From the NCBI GenBank assembly GCA_025359785.1, contig JANYET010000074.1, positions 1 to 64,000 on the forward strand: 64,000 bases of DNA. Reading direction: 5' to 3'. The stretch's first letter is position 1; every line of letters starts with the position of its first letter. A program made the translations under genes and the position numbers. Positions 17,466 through 28,000 of this stretch are shown here, one piece after another. This DNA is from Alphaproteobacteria bacterium. Lineage in GTDB: Bacteria > Pseudomonadota > Alphaproteobacteria > Caulobacterales > Caulobacteraceae. The notes beneath the pieces are model-generated. The model was not told the origin of the DNA. It ran no database searches and worked only from the letters and a program-made list of their open reading frames with translations.

Positions 17466-18028
17466 AGCATTCCCTTCTGAAACGCGCCCTTCCGAAGCGT
17501 TCCTCGCTGAAGCATCTGGGGTCCGACCAGCGCGGCGTGGCCGCCATCGAGTTCGCCCTGATCGCGCCGGTCGCCATACTGCTTTATTGCGGCTTCGCCG
17601 AACTCACCATGGCCATGATGGCCGAGCGGCGCGCGGCCCACACCGCCTCGGTGGTGGCTGACCTGGTGTCACAGACGCCGTCGGTCACCGTCGCCCAGAT
17701 GACCGACATCTTCAACATCGGCAATTCGATCATCTATCCCTTCACCGCGACCCCCTTGCAACTGCGGGTCACCAGCGTGACCGCCGATGCCCAGGGCGTG
17801 GCGCGGGTGACCTGGAGCCAAGGCCACGGCCTGGGCGCGCTGACTGGCGGCGCCGCGGTCTCGGGCGTCCCGGCGAACCTGCTGGCCGCCGGCGACAGCA
17901 TCATCATGGCCGACGTGCAGTACGCCTACACCTCGCCGCTCAGGATGACCCTGCCCAACGCGCTGACCTTCAGGGACACCTTCTATCTGAAGCCGCGCCG
18001 TTCGCCCTCGGTGACGCTGCTGCCCTGA
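17456..18028 (+). CDS. TadE/TadG-like pilus assembly protein
   Basis: A 190-residue protein starting at ATG 17456 inside the end of the previous gene (10-bp overlap). It has a basic leader, the motif RGVAAIEFALIAPVAILLYCGFAELTMAMM and a soluble periplasmic domain. The domain starts with RRAAHTASVVADLVSQTPSV, as usual for this family. It is likely a second pseudopilin acting with the first. It ends 11 bp before the convergent MFS gene. Confidence 0.85.
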   Translation: MHVKHSLLKRALPKRSSLKHLGSDQRGVAAIEFALIAPVAILLYCGFAELTMAMMAERRAAHTASVVADLVSQTPSVTVAQMTDIFNIGNSIIYPFTATPLQLRVTSVTADAQGVARVTWSQGHGLGALTGGAAVSGVPANLLAAGDSIIMADVQYAYTSPLRMTLPNALTFRDTFYLKPRRSPSVTLLP

Positions 18029-18039
18029 GGCGCTCGCGC

Positions 18040-19506
18040 CTAGGCGGTCTCGGTCACCTCGCGGCCGCCGCCCTTCACGAACGTCAGCCCGATCAGCCCG
18101 ATCGACAGCAGCAGCACGATCGAGGCGAAGCCGCCTTGCTGGCTGTGGGTCATCTTCGTCCCGATGTTCACCAGCGTCGGCGCGAGCCAGGCGGTCGCCA
18201 CGCCCGAGAGCGCATAGACCCCGAAGAAGGCGCCCGTCTGGGCCGGCGGCGTCAGCCGGGTCAGCGCCGTGCGGCTGGAGGCATATTGGCCGGTGATGAA
18301 GATGGCGTTGTTGAAGCCGATCAGCAGGTACATCAGGTCCGGCAGGGTGCGGTAGACCGGCCCGTTCCACAGTGGCGCGTGGGCCGAGGCGTCATAGGGC
18401 CAGAACCAGAGGATCTGGGTCGGCGAGGTGCCCAGCAGCGCCATCAGCCCCAGGATGGTCATGAAGATCTCGATCTGGAGCGCCCGCTTGGGCCCCAGGT
18501 TGTGGTCCAGCCAGCGCCCGACCATGCCGCCGAACACCGCCACGATGCTGAGGATGATGCCGGTCAGCAGCAGGTCGAGCGGCCCCCAATGCATGACGCC
18601 GGCCGCCAGCACGCCGAAGAAGAACAGCACCCCATTCATCCCGTCGAAAAACAGCATCCGCGCCGCCAGGAAGACCACCGCGTCGCGGTATTTGCGCACC
18701 GTTCTCAGCATCGACCACAGGTCGCTCGCGCCCTGGGCGAAGGCGCGCAGGGCCGGCACCCCGGTCTTCGGCGCGTCGGGCGTGAACAGGAAGATCGGGA
18801 TCGCACCCACCGCTAGGACAACTGCTGACAGGATCGCCACCACCCGTTCCGGCTCGTGGGTCGCCGCGTTCAGGCCGAACAGCGGCGCGTGCGGCACCCA
18901 GGTCCAGTTGACCTTGCCCGGCAGGGCGAAGGCCCAGGCGCTGAAGCCCAGCGCCACGACCGAGGCGGCGTTGCCCAGCGACAGCGCCAGGCCCGAGGCG
19001 CTGTGCGCGCCCTTGAGGCCCGCCGCCCGGATCAGCATCGAGTTGTGCAGCACCTCGGTGTAGGCGAACAGCACGCCCACCACCATGGAGATGGTCATGG
19101 TGGTCATGATCGAAAGTCCGCTGCCGTCCGGCTTGGCGAACCAAAGCGAGAAAATCAGCGGGACCATCGCGATCACCGCCAGCGCGAGCCAGAGTTTGCG
19201 TGGCCCGAGCTTGTCGATCGAGGCCCCCAGGAAGGGCGCCGTCGCCATGACGATCCAGCCCGTATACTGCTGGAACCGCGAGATCAGCTCCTGCCCCTTC
19301 ACCGGATCGCCGACCATGCTGGCCGAGACGTAGGGCATGAAGACGTAGATCGTGATCAGGATGACGTAGGGGTCGCGCGCGCCCTCGAAGATCGACCAGG
19401 AAATCCCGCCCCGGTTCAGCTTCGCATTCCCGCCCAGGTCGGCCGCAATGGGCCCCGTGGCCACGGACGCCGGCCCCAGGCTCTCGGCAGCTGTCGGTTC
19501 GGTCAA
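18040..19506 (-). CDS. MFS transporter
   Basis: A 488-residue inner-membrane protein with about 11-12 transmembrane segments, similar to the UMF1/Atg22-type branch of the major facilitator superfamily (WSIFEGARDPYVILITIYVFMP, FLGASIDKLGPRKLW with the loop 2-3 motif, and a second half GMVGRWLDHNLGPKRAL). The best start is TTG 19506, preceded by GGGAGG at seven bases; the open frame further upstream runs through a palindromic repeat and is not believable as protein. The substrate is unknown. Its upstream flank holds the 35-bp inverted repeat at 19582-19728. Confidence 0.82.
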   Translation of the reverse strand: MTEPTAAESLGPASVATGPIAADLGGNAKLNRGGISWSIFEGARDPYVILITIYVFMPYVSASMVGDPVKGQELISRFQQYTGWIVMATAPFLGASIDKLGPRKLWLALAVIAMVPLIFSLWFAKPDGSGLSIMTTMTISMVVGVLFAYTEVLHNSMLIRAAGLKGAHSASGLALSLGNAASVVALGFSAWAFALPGKVNWTWVPHAPLFGLNAATHEPERVVAILSAVVLAVGAIPIFLFTPDAPKTGVPALRAFAQGASDLWSMLRTVRKYRDAVVFLAARMLFFDGMNGVLFFFGVLAAGVMHWGPLDLLLTGIILSIVAVFGGMVGRWLDHNLGPKRALQIEIFMTILGLMALLGTSPTQILWFWPYDASAHAPLWNGPVYRTLPDLMYLLIGFNNAIFITGQYASSRTALTRLTPPAQTGAFFGVYALSGVATAWLAPTLVNIGTKMTHSQQGGFASIVLLLSIGLIGLTFVKGGGREVTETA

Positions 19507-19581
19507 AGGCTCGCCCTCCCAGGCATCCGCTTTTTTGAAAACGCGGTTTGGAGGAGGTTGCCGGTTTCGCCGGGGAAAGAA

Positions 19582-19728
19582 AACCACGAACCCACACGAA
19601 CACCACGAACGCGCCCTGCCGGTTGATGGGCCGCTCGCCAGCTTCACCTTGCGCGGTGGTCTTGGGCATTGGCCTGCGGCCGATCAGCTTGATGGGCGCG
19701 TTCGTGGTGTTCGTGTGGGTTCGTGGTT
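19582..19728. repeat. Perfect 35-bp inverted repeat with 77-base loop
   Basis: The arms 19582-19616 and 19694-19728 are exact reverse complements (core CACGAACACCACGAACG). It lies between the MFS gene and the aminotransferase gene and upstream of the MFS start. In the plus direction the right arm would read as FVVFVWVRG, which looks like an accident of the repeat rather than a protein. No transposase is near. It may be a mobile palindromic element or a strong transcript hairpin. Confidence 0.85.
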
Positions 19729-19757
19729 GAATCGTGAAGGCCGCTAGCGGCCGGGTC

Positions 19758-20927
19758 CTAGGTGAGCTTCGCGTCCGCCGCGGCCAGCGCGGCCTTGGCG
19801 TCTGCGGCGTAACCCTGGGCGGTGAGCGCCTCGCAGAGCGCCGTCAGGCACAGGCGCACGTGCCAGGCCGTGGCCGAGGCCCCCATCAGGCCGATCCGCC
19901 AGACCTGGCCCTTGAGCGGCCCGAGGCCCGCGCCGATCTCCAGGTCCCAGTGCTTCAGGACGTGGGTGCGCACCGCGGCCTCGTCGACGCCGGCCGGCAC
20001 GCGCACGGTGTTGAGCTGCGGCAGGCGGTCCTGTTCGGCCACCAGCATGGACAGCCCCGCCGCCTCGATCCCGGCCACCAGCGCCGCGTGCATCCGCGCA
20101 TGGCGCACGATGGCCGCCTGCTGGCCCTCCTCGAAGATCGCCACAAGGCTTTCGTGCAGGCCATAGAGCGCGTTGATCGGCGCGGTGTGGTGATAGGTCC
20201 GCCCGCCGTCACCGCCCCAATAGGCCATCAGCAGGTTGAAATCCAAAAGCCAGTTGCGGACCTTTTCCTTACGCCCGCTGATCGCCGCCTGGGCCCGCTT
20301 CGACAGGGCGATCGGCGACAGACCCGGCGGCGCCGAGAGGCACTTCTGGGTCCCCGAATAGACCACGTCGGCGTCCCAGCCGGCCACGTCCACGACGATG
20401 CCGCCCAGCGAGGTCACGCAGTCAACGATCGACAGCGCGCCATGCTTGCGGGCGATGGCGCACAGCGGCCCCGCGTCGCTGCGTGCGCCGGTCGAGGTCT
20501 CGGCGTGCACGAAGGCGAAGACCTTGGTCGGCGCCTCGGCGAGCGCGGCCTCGCATCGGGCCACATCCACCGGCTGGCCCCAGTCGTGGTCCACCGTGAC
20601 GACGCTCGCGCCCGCGCGGCCGGCCATGTCGGCCATGCGTCCGCCAAAGGCGCCGTTGACCGCGATCACCGCCCGGTCGCCAGGCTCCAGCAGGTTCATG
20701 ATCGCCGCTTCCATCCCGGCGGTGCCCGGCGCCGGCAGCGGCACGCAGGCGTGGTCGGGCGCGTTGAAAAGGCGCTGCAGGGCCGCCTTGATCTCCTCCA
20801 TCAAGCCCTGAAACTCGGGGTCCAGGTGGCCGATGGTCGGACGGGAGAGCGCCGCAAGCACGCGCGGGCTGACATCGGACGGTCCCGGACCCATCAGGAT
20901 CCGCCGCGGCGGCTGGAAGCTCTGCAT
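19758..20927 (-). CDS. Class V aminotransferase (alanine/serine-glyoxylate aminotransferase-like)
   Basis: A 389-residue PLP enzyme. It has the N-terminal [34 protein letters not shown] for phosphate binding, [11 protein letters not shown] for the PLP ring and the Schiff-base lysine in [15 protein letters not shown]. Family members transfer amino groups to glyoxylate from alanine, serine or ureidoglycine; the donor cannot be told from sequence. It lies 15 bp downstream of the tyrosine phosphatase gene on the same strand and is probably cotranscribed. Confidence 0.88.
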   Translation of the reverse strand: MQSFQPPRRILMGPGPSDVSPRVLAALSRPTIGHLDPEFQGLMEEIKAALQRLFNAPDHACVPLPAPGTAGMEAAIMNLLEPGDRAVIAVNGAFGGRMADMAGRAGASVVTVDHDWGQPVDVARCEAALAEAPTKVFAFVHAETSTGARSDAGPLCAIARKHGALSIVDCVTSLGGIVVDVAGWDADVVYSGTQKCLSAPPGLSPIALSKRAQAAISGRKEKVRNWLLDFNLLMAYWGGDGGRTYHHTAPINALYGLHESLVAIFEEGQQAAIVRHARMHAALVAGIEAAGLSMLVAEQDRLPQLNTVRVPAGVDEAAVRTHVLKHWDLEIGAGLGPLKGQVWRIGLMGASATAWHVRLCLTALCEALTAQGYAADAKAALAAADAKLT

Positions 20928-20942
20928 CGTTGGATCCTTAGC

Positions 20943-21716
20943 TCAGGCGAGGAGCCGGGCTTGTAGCGCCTGGCGCAGGCCTTCGTCGACGCCCAAGGCC
21001 TCGGCGAGGTAGCCGTCCAGCGAGCCATGTGCGTCGCGGATCACCGAAAACGCGGTCTCCAGATAGGCCGCGTTCACTGACACGGCGACGCGAAGCCCCG
21101 CCTCGTCGACCGTCTTGCCCACCGTGTCGCGCAGCCAGGGGCCGAGGAAACCGATCTTGCGCGCCATCCGCGCCTCGTCGTTGGTCAGCAGGTAGTCGGC
21201 CAGGATGTCGGCCTCGCTGACTCCCAGGATGTGGTGGGTCAGCGCACAGATCAGGCCGGTGCGGTCCTTGCCCGCCGCGCAGTGGACGACGATCGGGCCA
21301 GAGGTCTGCGCCAGGGTGCGGAAATAGCGGCTGAACAGGTCGATATGGCGCGGCTCGAACGGCGCGCGGCGGTAGTAGGCCATGGCGTCGTCGAAGAACC
21401 AGGCGGCGTTCACCGCGACGTCCTTCATGGCGTCGGCCCAGTCGGCGTGATCGGAAAGGATGTCGTTCTCGATCACCGCGGCGCCGAAGCCCGGCCAGCG
21501 CTTGGAGGGCTCGCGGGTCCGTTCCTCGGTCCGCCGCAGGTCGATGATCGCCGCCAGACCGAGATCGGCCATTCGCGCCAGGTCGGCCTCCGACGCATAG
21601 GCATGGTTGGCGGAGCGGTAGAGCACCTCGCGCTTCACCGGGCGGCCGCAGGCGGTGTCATAGCCGCCGAAGTCGCGGAAGTTCTCGATGCCGTCGAAGT
21701 CGATGTGCCGGGTCAT
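20943..21716 (-). CDS. Tyrosine-protein phosphatase (Y_phosphatase3 family)
   Basis: A 257-residue cytosolic phosphatase. N-terminal NFRDFGGY and LYRSANHAY are typical of this family. The catalytic CX5R loop is [11 protein letters not shown], with Cys146 and Arg152, the form shared with dual-specificity and lipid-type phosphatases. The start is ATG 21716. It is 55 bp downstream of the first TonB receptor and 15 bp upstream of the aminotransferase, so the three may share a transcript. The substrate is unknown. Confidence 0.88.
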   Translation of the reverse strand: MTRHIDFDGIENFRDFGGYDTACGRPVKREVLYRSANHAYASEADLARMADLGLAAIIDLRRTEERTREPSKRWPGFGAAVIENDILSDHADWADAMKDVAVNAAWFFDDAMAYYRRAPFEPRHIDLFSRYFRTLAQTSGPIVVHCAAGKDRTGLICALTHHILGVSEADILADYLLTNDEARMARKIGFLGPWLRDTVGKTVDEAGLRVAVSVNAAYLETAFSVIRDAHGSLDGYLAEALGVDEGLRQALQARLLA

Positions 21717-21771
21717 GGCCGCTGGCCTAGCCGGAATCGGCCTACGCGGAAATGGGATGGCCGCAACGCCC

Positions 21772-24700
21772 TTAGAAATCGGCGCTGATGCCCACGAAGA
21801 CGTAGCGGCCCAGGGCGTCGTAGACCTGCGGGAAAGTTCCGCCGTTGCAGAGGATCGCCAGGCAGTTGGACGACCCGACGATCGGTGGGTCCTTGTCGAA
21901 CACGTTGTTCACGCCGACCCGGAAGTTCAGGTTGTTGTGCACCGTGAAGTTGGCCGTCAGATCGACGTAGCTGCGCGCCGAGAACGTCCGGTCGGTCTCG
22001 TATTGCAGGCCCGGGTTGTTCAGCTGCGGGTCGCTCGAAAAGGCGTCCAGCCGCACCTTGCCTGCATAGCGCCACTGGGCCGACAGGCTGAGGCTCTTCA
22101 CCCAGTCGCCGTAGGCGTAGGGCGTGTTCCAGGTGACCCGCAGCTTGTGGCGCCATTCCGGTGCGGGCACGCCGCAGGTGGTGCCGTAGAGGCCCTTGCA
22201 GTTGTAGGTCGGACCGCCCGGCAGGGCCTGGGTATCGAGGTGGTCGAGCCAGGTGCCAACCAGGCTGACCGCCACCGAGCCGTTGTCGCCGAGGCCCAGC
22301 CGCGACAGGTCGGTGCGGTAGTTGACGTTGAGGTCGACGCCCGTGGTCTTCAGCGAGCCGGTGTTCAGGGTGGTGTCCTGCACAAAGCCGGTCGGGTCGA
22401 TGAACAGCGAATTGTTGCCTGGCGAGCGATGCACCAGGCCGCAGAAGAACGGGCTCTGCGTCGTCACGCACTGGTTGAGGATCAGGTTCGCGCCGATGCC
22501 GGCGATGAACTGGTCGATCTTGATGTTGAAGTAGTCGAGGCTGACGTTCAGGCCGGGCGCGAAGCTCGGCTGCCACACGACGCCGGCGGTATAGGTGTCG
22601 CTGGTCTCCGGCTTCAGGGCGGGGTTGCCGCCCAGCTGGCCGAAATACTGGTTGGCCGGGTTCTTCTCGATGGCCAGGACCTGGGCCGCGGTCAGGTGGA
22701 AGATGCTGGCGCAGGTGGCGACCAGCGGGTTGGCGGCGGTCAGCCCCGCGCAGGGGTCCTGGGTCCCATCCAGCGCCACGTTCTGCGGAGAGAACAGTTC
22801 GATCACGTCGGGCGCGCGGATGGCGCGGTTGTAGCCGGCGCGCAGGCGCAGGCCATCGATCACTTCCCATTCGCCGGCCACCTTGTAGGTGTTGGTCTTG
22901 CCGATCGAGGAATAGCTCGAGAACCGGTAGCCCAGCTCGATGGCGACGTCCTTGGCGAATGGCATGTCGCCGATCAGCGGGATCCGCGCCTCACCGAACA
23001 GTTCATAGACGTCAAACCCGCCCTGGACCGGCGGCGCAGCGGCCCCAGCCCCGGTGATCAGGCCCGCGGCGGCCAGGAAGTCGGCGGTGAAATCCAGATG
23101 CTCGCGGCGGTATTCCGCGCCGAACGCCACGCCGACGCCTTCCGACGCCAGCGGGCTCTTGACGCCGTAGTCGCCGAGCTTGCCGGTGAAGGCCAGGCTC
23201 GCCACCCGCTCCGTCGTGTTACCGTTCAGGAAGCTGTCGGCGTTCAGGAACTTCAGCGCGGCCGGCGATATGGTGCGGGCGGTGAACAGGTTCAGCGGCA
23301 CGCAGCCGGCTTCCGCGCCGGGCGCGCAGACCGGGTTGGCCGCCGTGCCCACGACATTCAGCGCCTGGGCCAGCCGGTTGGCGTTGAAGTTGCCGGTGGC
23401 CTTGGTGTTCAGCGCGACCGAGCCGTATTGCAGGTAGCCGTCGTAGTTCCAGTTCTTGCCCAGGTCGCCCTTCAGGCCGATCACGATGCGGTAGTCGGTG
23501 TGACGGTTCTGGGCCTGACGGCCGGTCCCCTCGCCGGGCTGCAGGCGGCGCGCGACCGTGCCCCGGAACACGCCCGTCGGATCGGCCGCGCAGCTGATGC
23601 CGTTGGTGGATTGCAGGAGACCGCGCTGCTGGGCGCTGAGCAGCGGGTTGGCGCAATTGATCGTCTGGGTGCCCGCGAAGACGCCGCCGGCCGCGATCTG
23701 CGCCGTCGAATTGTCATCCATGAACATGGTGTCCATGTAGGCCGTGGCCCAGGGCGCGATCTCATAGTGGGCGAAGGCGCCCAGGGAATAGCGCTCGTCG
23801 GGCCGGACAAAATAGTTCTGCGGCGCGAAGTTGAAGACGTCGGCGCCGGTGCGCGCCCGGAAGGTGTTGAAGGTCGCCGGGTCGACTATGAAGCCGCCGA
23901 CCCGGGCCGGGTAGGCCGTGCCGGAGCCGCCGCAGCCGTTCTCGGCGAAGGTGGCGCCGGAGTTCAGGGAACAGGTGCTGAAATCGCGCTGCGACTCCAG
24001 GATCGGGTTGTTCTGGCGGTAGGTGGCGTAGGCGGTGATGTTGCCCTTGCCGTCCGGGGCGTTGACCCCCAGCGTCAGGCTGACCTCGGAGCCCTCGCCG
24101 CCGAACAGGCTGTGCGCCGGCAGCGCGAACTGGCGCGGATCGGTGGCCCCGGCCGCGGCGGTGCGCACCACGCTCTGGATGCCATCGGCATGGTTGGTGT
24201 GCTGGTAGCCCGAGTATTGCGCATCGACGCGCACGCCCTCGAAATTCTTCAGCATGATGAAGTTGACCACGCCGGCGACGGCGTCGGCGCCGTAGGTCGC
24301 GGAGGCGCCGCCGGTCAGCACGTCCACGCGCTCCACCAGGGCGGCCGGGATGAAGTTCAGGTCCGCGGCGGTGAAGGTGGGATCGCCCGGCATCAGCCGG
24401 CGGCTGTCGATCAGCACCAGGGTGCGCGACGACCCGAGCCCGCGAAGGTTCACCGAGGCGGTGCCCGTGGAGCCGTTGGAGATCATCGAGCCCTGGCCGG
24501 CGAATACCTGGGGCAGGGCGTTGGTGATGTCTTCGACGCGGGTGACGCCTTGCGCCCTGATGTCGCTGGCGCCGACCGTTGTCACCGGTGCGATCGAGGT
24601 CAGGTTCGGCGACGGGATGCGCGTCCCGGTCACCACGATCTCGGCGACCTCACCCTCGGCCGCGGCGACCGCGGCGGCCGCCCGGGCCTGGGTGGCGGAA

Positions 24701-24786
24701 AGGCCCAGGACGGCCACGCCGCAGATCATCGAGGAGGCCAGCAGGCGCTCCCGCAGGGTGTTGAGTGGCAAGTCTAAGCCCTCCAT
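21772..24786 (-). CDS. TonB-dependent receptor (downstream copy of tandem pair)
   Basis: A 1004-residue outer-membrane receptor. It has a signal region (ERLLASSMICGVAVLGLSA, cleavage near ARAAA), then EIVVTGTRIPSPN as TonB-box-like start of the plug (about residues 50-160, with QGVTRVEDITNALPQVFAGQ), then a 22-strand type barrel ending in YVFVGISADF with terminal aromatic residue. Cysteine pairs occur in surface loops (DPCAGLTAANP, NQCVTTQSPFFCG, CKGLYGTTCG). It is colinear with the receptor at 25099, so it is a tandem duplicate. ATG 24786 and GTG 24792 are both possible starts. The substrate is unknown. Confidence 0.95.
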   Translation of the reverse strand: MEGLDLPLNTLRERLLASSMICGVAVLGLSATQARAAAAVAAAEGEVAEIVVTGTRIPSPNLTSIAPVTTVGASDIRAQGVTRVEDITNALPQVFAGQGSMISNGSTGTASVNLRGLGSSRTLVLIDSRRLMPGDPTFTAADLNFIPAALVERVDVLTGGASATYGADAVAGVVNFIMLKNFEGVRVDAQYSGYQHTNHADGIQSVVRTAAAGATDPRQFALPAHSLFGGEGSEVSLTLGVNAPDGKGNITAYATYRQNNPILESQRDFSTCSLNSGATFAENGCGGSGTAYPARVGGFIVDPATFNTFRARTGADVFNFAPQNYFVRPDERYSLGAFAHYEIAPWATAYMDTMFMDDNSTAQIAAGGVFAGTQTINCANPLLSAQQRGLLQSTNGISCAADPTGVFRGTVARRLQPGEGTGRQAQNRHTDYRIVIGLKGDLGKNWNYDGYLQYGSVALNTKATGNFNANRLAQALNVVGTAANPVCAPGAEAGCVPLNLFTARTISPAALKFLNADSFLNGNTTERVASLAFTGKLGDYGVKSPLASEGVGVAFGAEYRREHLDFTADFLAAAGLITGAGAAAPPVQGGFDVYELFGEARIPLIGDMPFAKDVAIELGYRFSSYSSIGKTNTYKVAGEWEVIDGLRLRAGYNRAIRAPDVIELFSPQNVALDGTQDPCAGLTAANPLVATCASIFHLTAAQVLAIEKNPANQYFGQLGGNPALKPETSDTYTAGVVWQPSFAPGLNVSLDYFNIKIDQFIAGIGANLILNQCVTTQSPFFCGLVHRSPGNNSLFIDPTGFVQDTTLNTGSLKTTGVDLNVNYRTDLSRLGLGDNGSVAVSLVGTWLDHLDTQALPGGPTYNCKGLYGTTCGVPAPEWRHKLRVTWNTPYAYGDWVKSLSLSAQWRYAGKVRLDAFSSDPQLNNPGLQYETDRTFSARSYVDLTANFTVHNNLNFRVGVNNVFDKDPPIVGSSNCLAILCNGGTFPQVYDALGRYVFVGISADF

Positions 24787-24937
24787 CGGCACACTGGGGC
24801 TGGTGCGACGCCCCGGACGTCAGATGCTTGCCAAGCGGCGGCGAGATCGACGCCTTCGAGTTACTGATAAGGATTGGCGACGGTCAATGTGTCGCAGAGC
24901 AAAAGCTGAATATTGTTTAGCATTGTCACGGAATAGG

Positions 24938-24989
24938 CACACTGAATATTGTATTTAATAGGCAATACGCTGTAGTCAATTTTCGCTAC
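24938..24989 (-). promoter_or_regulatory. Upstream control element of the downstream TonB receptor
   Basis: Read on the plus strand it has CACACTGAATATTGTAT, then 35 bases after its start GTAG...CTAC as an imperfect palindrome. The same two blocks occur at the same spacing before the other receptor (28275). Its distance from the start codon is also the same (152 against 153 bp). On the minus strand TTGACT and TACAAT could serve as -35 and -10, but with a 20-base spacer. Confidence 0.6.
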
Positions 24990-25031
24990 GGCTTATTATA
25001 CTGCCAAGGGAACGAGCCCGACCGCAGCACA

Positions 25032-25059
25032 AAGGGCGGCGGATTGCTCCGCCGCCCTT
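25032..25059 (-). terminator. Terminator of the upstream TonB receptor
   Basis: A perfect 12-bp GC-rich stem with the loop TTGC, 40 bp after the stop codon of the receptor gene (25099). On the minus strand it is followed by TTTGTG. It should make the two receptor genes separate transcripts. Confidence 0.8.
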
Positions 25060-25098
25060 CGCTCGCGCCACGCCCAGCCGGCGCCGTTTTGCTGGCTG

Positions 25099-28000
25099 TT
25101 AGAAGTCGGCGCTCAGACCGAAGTACACGTAGCGGCCCAGGGCGTCATAGACCTGCGGGAAGGTGTTGCCGTTGCCGACCCCACCCGGCAGGTTCGCGCC
25201 GGCCAGCGGCGGATCCTTGTCGAACACGTTGTTGATGCCGGCCCGGAAGTTCAGGTTGTTGTGGACCGTGAAGTTCATCGACAGGTCGATGTAGCTCTGC
25301 GCTGCGAACCGCTGCTCGTTCACGAACTGCGCGCCCGGGTTGTTGAGCTGCGGGTTCGCGTCGAACGAGTCGGCGGTCACCTTGGCGAAGTAGCGCCATT
25401 GGGCCGACAGGTTCACGCTCTTCACCCAGTCGCCGTAGGCGAACGGGGTGTTCCAGGTGAGGCGCGCCTTGTGGCGCCATTCCGGGTTGGGGATCGTGCA
25501 AGTCACGCCGTAGAGGCCCTTGCAGTCGAAGGACGGACCGCCCGGCAGGGGCTGGGTGATCAGGGTGTCGAGCCAGGTGCCGACGATGCTGGCCGAGATC
25601 GAGCCGTGGTCGCCCAGGCCAATGTTCGACAGCTCGGTGCGGTAGCTGGCGCTGACGTCGACGCCGGTGGTCCTCAGCGAACCGGTGTTCAGCGTCGTGT
25701 CCTGCACGAAGCCGTCCGGGTTCAGGAACAGCGAGCCGAAGCCCACGGCCTGTTGCGAGCGGTGAACCAGGTTGCAGAAGAAGGGGTTCGCCGTATTGAC
25801 GCAGTTGGTGAGAATCAGCGTGGCGCCGATGCCCGCGATGAAGCTGTCGACCTTGATGTTGAAGTAGTCGACGGAGAAGCTCAGGCCCGGGATGAACTTC
25901 GGCTGAGCCACGAAGCCGACGGTGTAGGTGTCGCTGATTTCCGGCTTCAGGCTCGGGTTACCCCCCGTCTGGCCCTGGTACTGGTTGGCCGGGTTCTTCT
26001 CGATGGCCAGGACCTGGGCGGTGCTCAGGTGGAAGAGGTTGGCGCAGGTGGCCACCAGCGGGTTGCTCGGGGTCGCGGCCAGGCCGGCGCAGGGGTCCTG
26101 CGTACCGTCGAGCACCACGTTCTGCGGCGCATAGAGTTCGCCGATGTTCGGCGCGCGGACGGCGCGGTTGTAACCGGCGCGGAAGCGCAGGCCATCAACC
26201 GGTTGCCACTCGCCGGCCAGCTTGTAGGTGTTGGTGTCGCCGATCGAGGAGTAGTTCGAGAAGCGGTAGCCCAGTTCCAGGGACAGCTCCTTGACGTAGG
26301 GCATGTCGCTGATCAGCGGCACGCGGGCTTCGCCGAACAACTCGTAGACGTCGAAGCTGCCGTTGACCGGCGGGTTGGCCGCGCCGTTGCCGTTCACCAG
26401 GCCGTTGGTGGCGAGGAAGTCGGCCACGCTGTCGAGGTGCTCGCGGCGATACTCGGCCCCGAACGCAACGCCGACGCCCTCCGAGGCCAGCGGGCTCTTG
26501 ATCCCATAGTCGCCAAGCTTGCCGGTGAAGGCCAGGCTGGCGACGCGCTCGTTGGTGTTGCCTTGGCTGAAGGAGTTGATCGACAGGAAGCTGATCGCCG
26601 CCGGCGAGATGGTGGGCGATGAGAAGATGTTCATCGGCACGCAACCCGGATCCGGATTGGCGGCCGGGTTGCAGACGATCTGACCGGCCGCGTTGGTCAC
26701 CGCGTTCAGCGACTGGTTGATGCGCTGGGTCGCGAAGTTGCCAGACTGGCGGTTGTTGAACTGCACGGAGCCGTATTGCAGGTAGCCGTCGTAGTTCCAG
26801 TTCTTGCCCAGGTCGCCCTTCAGGCCGATCACGATGCGGTAGTCGTTGCGGCGGAATTGCTGAAGGCGGCCGGTCTGCTCGCTGGCGAGCAGACGGCGGG
26901 CGACGGTGTTGGTGAAGGTCCCGCCCGGGTTGGTGGCGCAGGTCCCGCCGCCGGTCGCCGCGGTCGCCGCGAGCAGGCTCTTTTCCTGAGCGCTCAGGAA
27001 GGGGTTGGCGCAGTTGATGCTGAACGTGCCGGCGAAGATGCCGCCCGCCGCGATCTGGGCGGTCGAGTTGTCGTCCATGAACATGGTGTCCATGTAGGCC
27101 TCGGCCCAGGGCGCGATCTGGTAGTGGGCGAAGGCGCCCAGGCTGTAGCGCTCGTCCGGACGGACGAAAAAGTTGGCCGGGCCGAAGTTGAACACGTCCG
27201 TCGTCGAGTTCCGCGGGCGGATGGTGTTGAAGTTGGCCGGGTCGACCGTGAAGGTCCCAAGGCGGGCCGGGTAGGAGGTGCCGGACCCCGAGCAGACGAA
27301 GCCGGCGGCGTTGGAGCCTAGCGTACAGGCCGAGAAGTCGCGGTCGGCTTCCAGGATCGGGTTGTTCTGGCGATAGGTCGCGTAGGCGGTGATGTTGCCC
27401 TTGCCGTCCGGCGCGTTGACGCCGAGCACCAGAGCCACTTCCGAGCCTTCGCCTTCCCAGATGTCCTTCGCCGGGATAGCGAACTCGGACGGAATGATGC
27501 CGACGGTCTGCGCGGTCCTCAGAGCGGCCACGCCGGCGCCGCTGTGGTTGCTGTGCTGGTAGCCGGAGTACTGGGCGTCGATGCGCACGCCTTCGAAGTT
27601 CTTCAGCATGATGAAGTTGACCACGCCCGAGACGGCGTCGGCGCCGTAGGTCGCCGAGGCGCCGCCGGTCAGGATGTCCACCCGCTCGACGAGCGCGGCG
27701 GGGATGAAGTTCAGGTCGGCGGGCGTCGGCTGGGCCCGGCGGCCGTCGATCAGCACCAGGGTGCGGGACGAGCCCAGGCCACGCAGGTTGACGGTGGCGG
27801 TGCCGTTGGCGCCGTTGGTGATCGACGAGCCCTGACCGGCGAACACCTGCGGCAGGGAGTTGGTGATGTCTTCGATCCGGGTGACGCCCTGGGCCTTGAT
27901 CTCGGCGTTGCCGACGGTCGTCACCGGCGCGATGGAGGTCAGGTTCGGCGAGGGAATTCTCGTCCCCGTCACCACGATTTCGGAGACTTCGGCGCTCGCG

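Larger units (their letters stand above)
24787..25098. other. Intergenic region between the two TonB receptors
   Basis: 312 bp holding the 152-bp leader and upstream element of the downstream receptor and the terminator of the upstream one. It is AT-rich from about 24900 to 25010. No gene is seen. Confidence 0.7.

Noticed and set aside
18136..19626. Long plus-strand frames antisense to the MFS gene.
   Set aside because: The minus-strand protein has regular membrane helices and MFS motifs; the plus frames do not.
21688..24777. A 1029-codon open frame on the plus strand across the downstream TonB receptor.
   Set aside because: It is antisense to a clear receptor gene and has low-complexity His/Arg/Asp-rich composition. 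In high-GC DNA the opposite frame often stays open.
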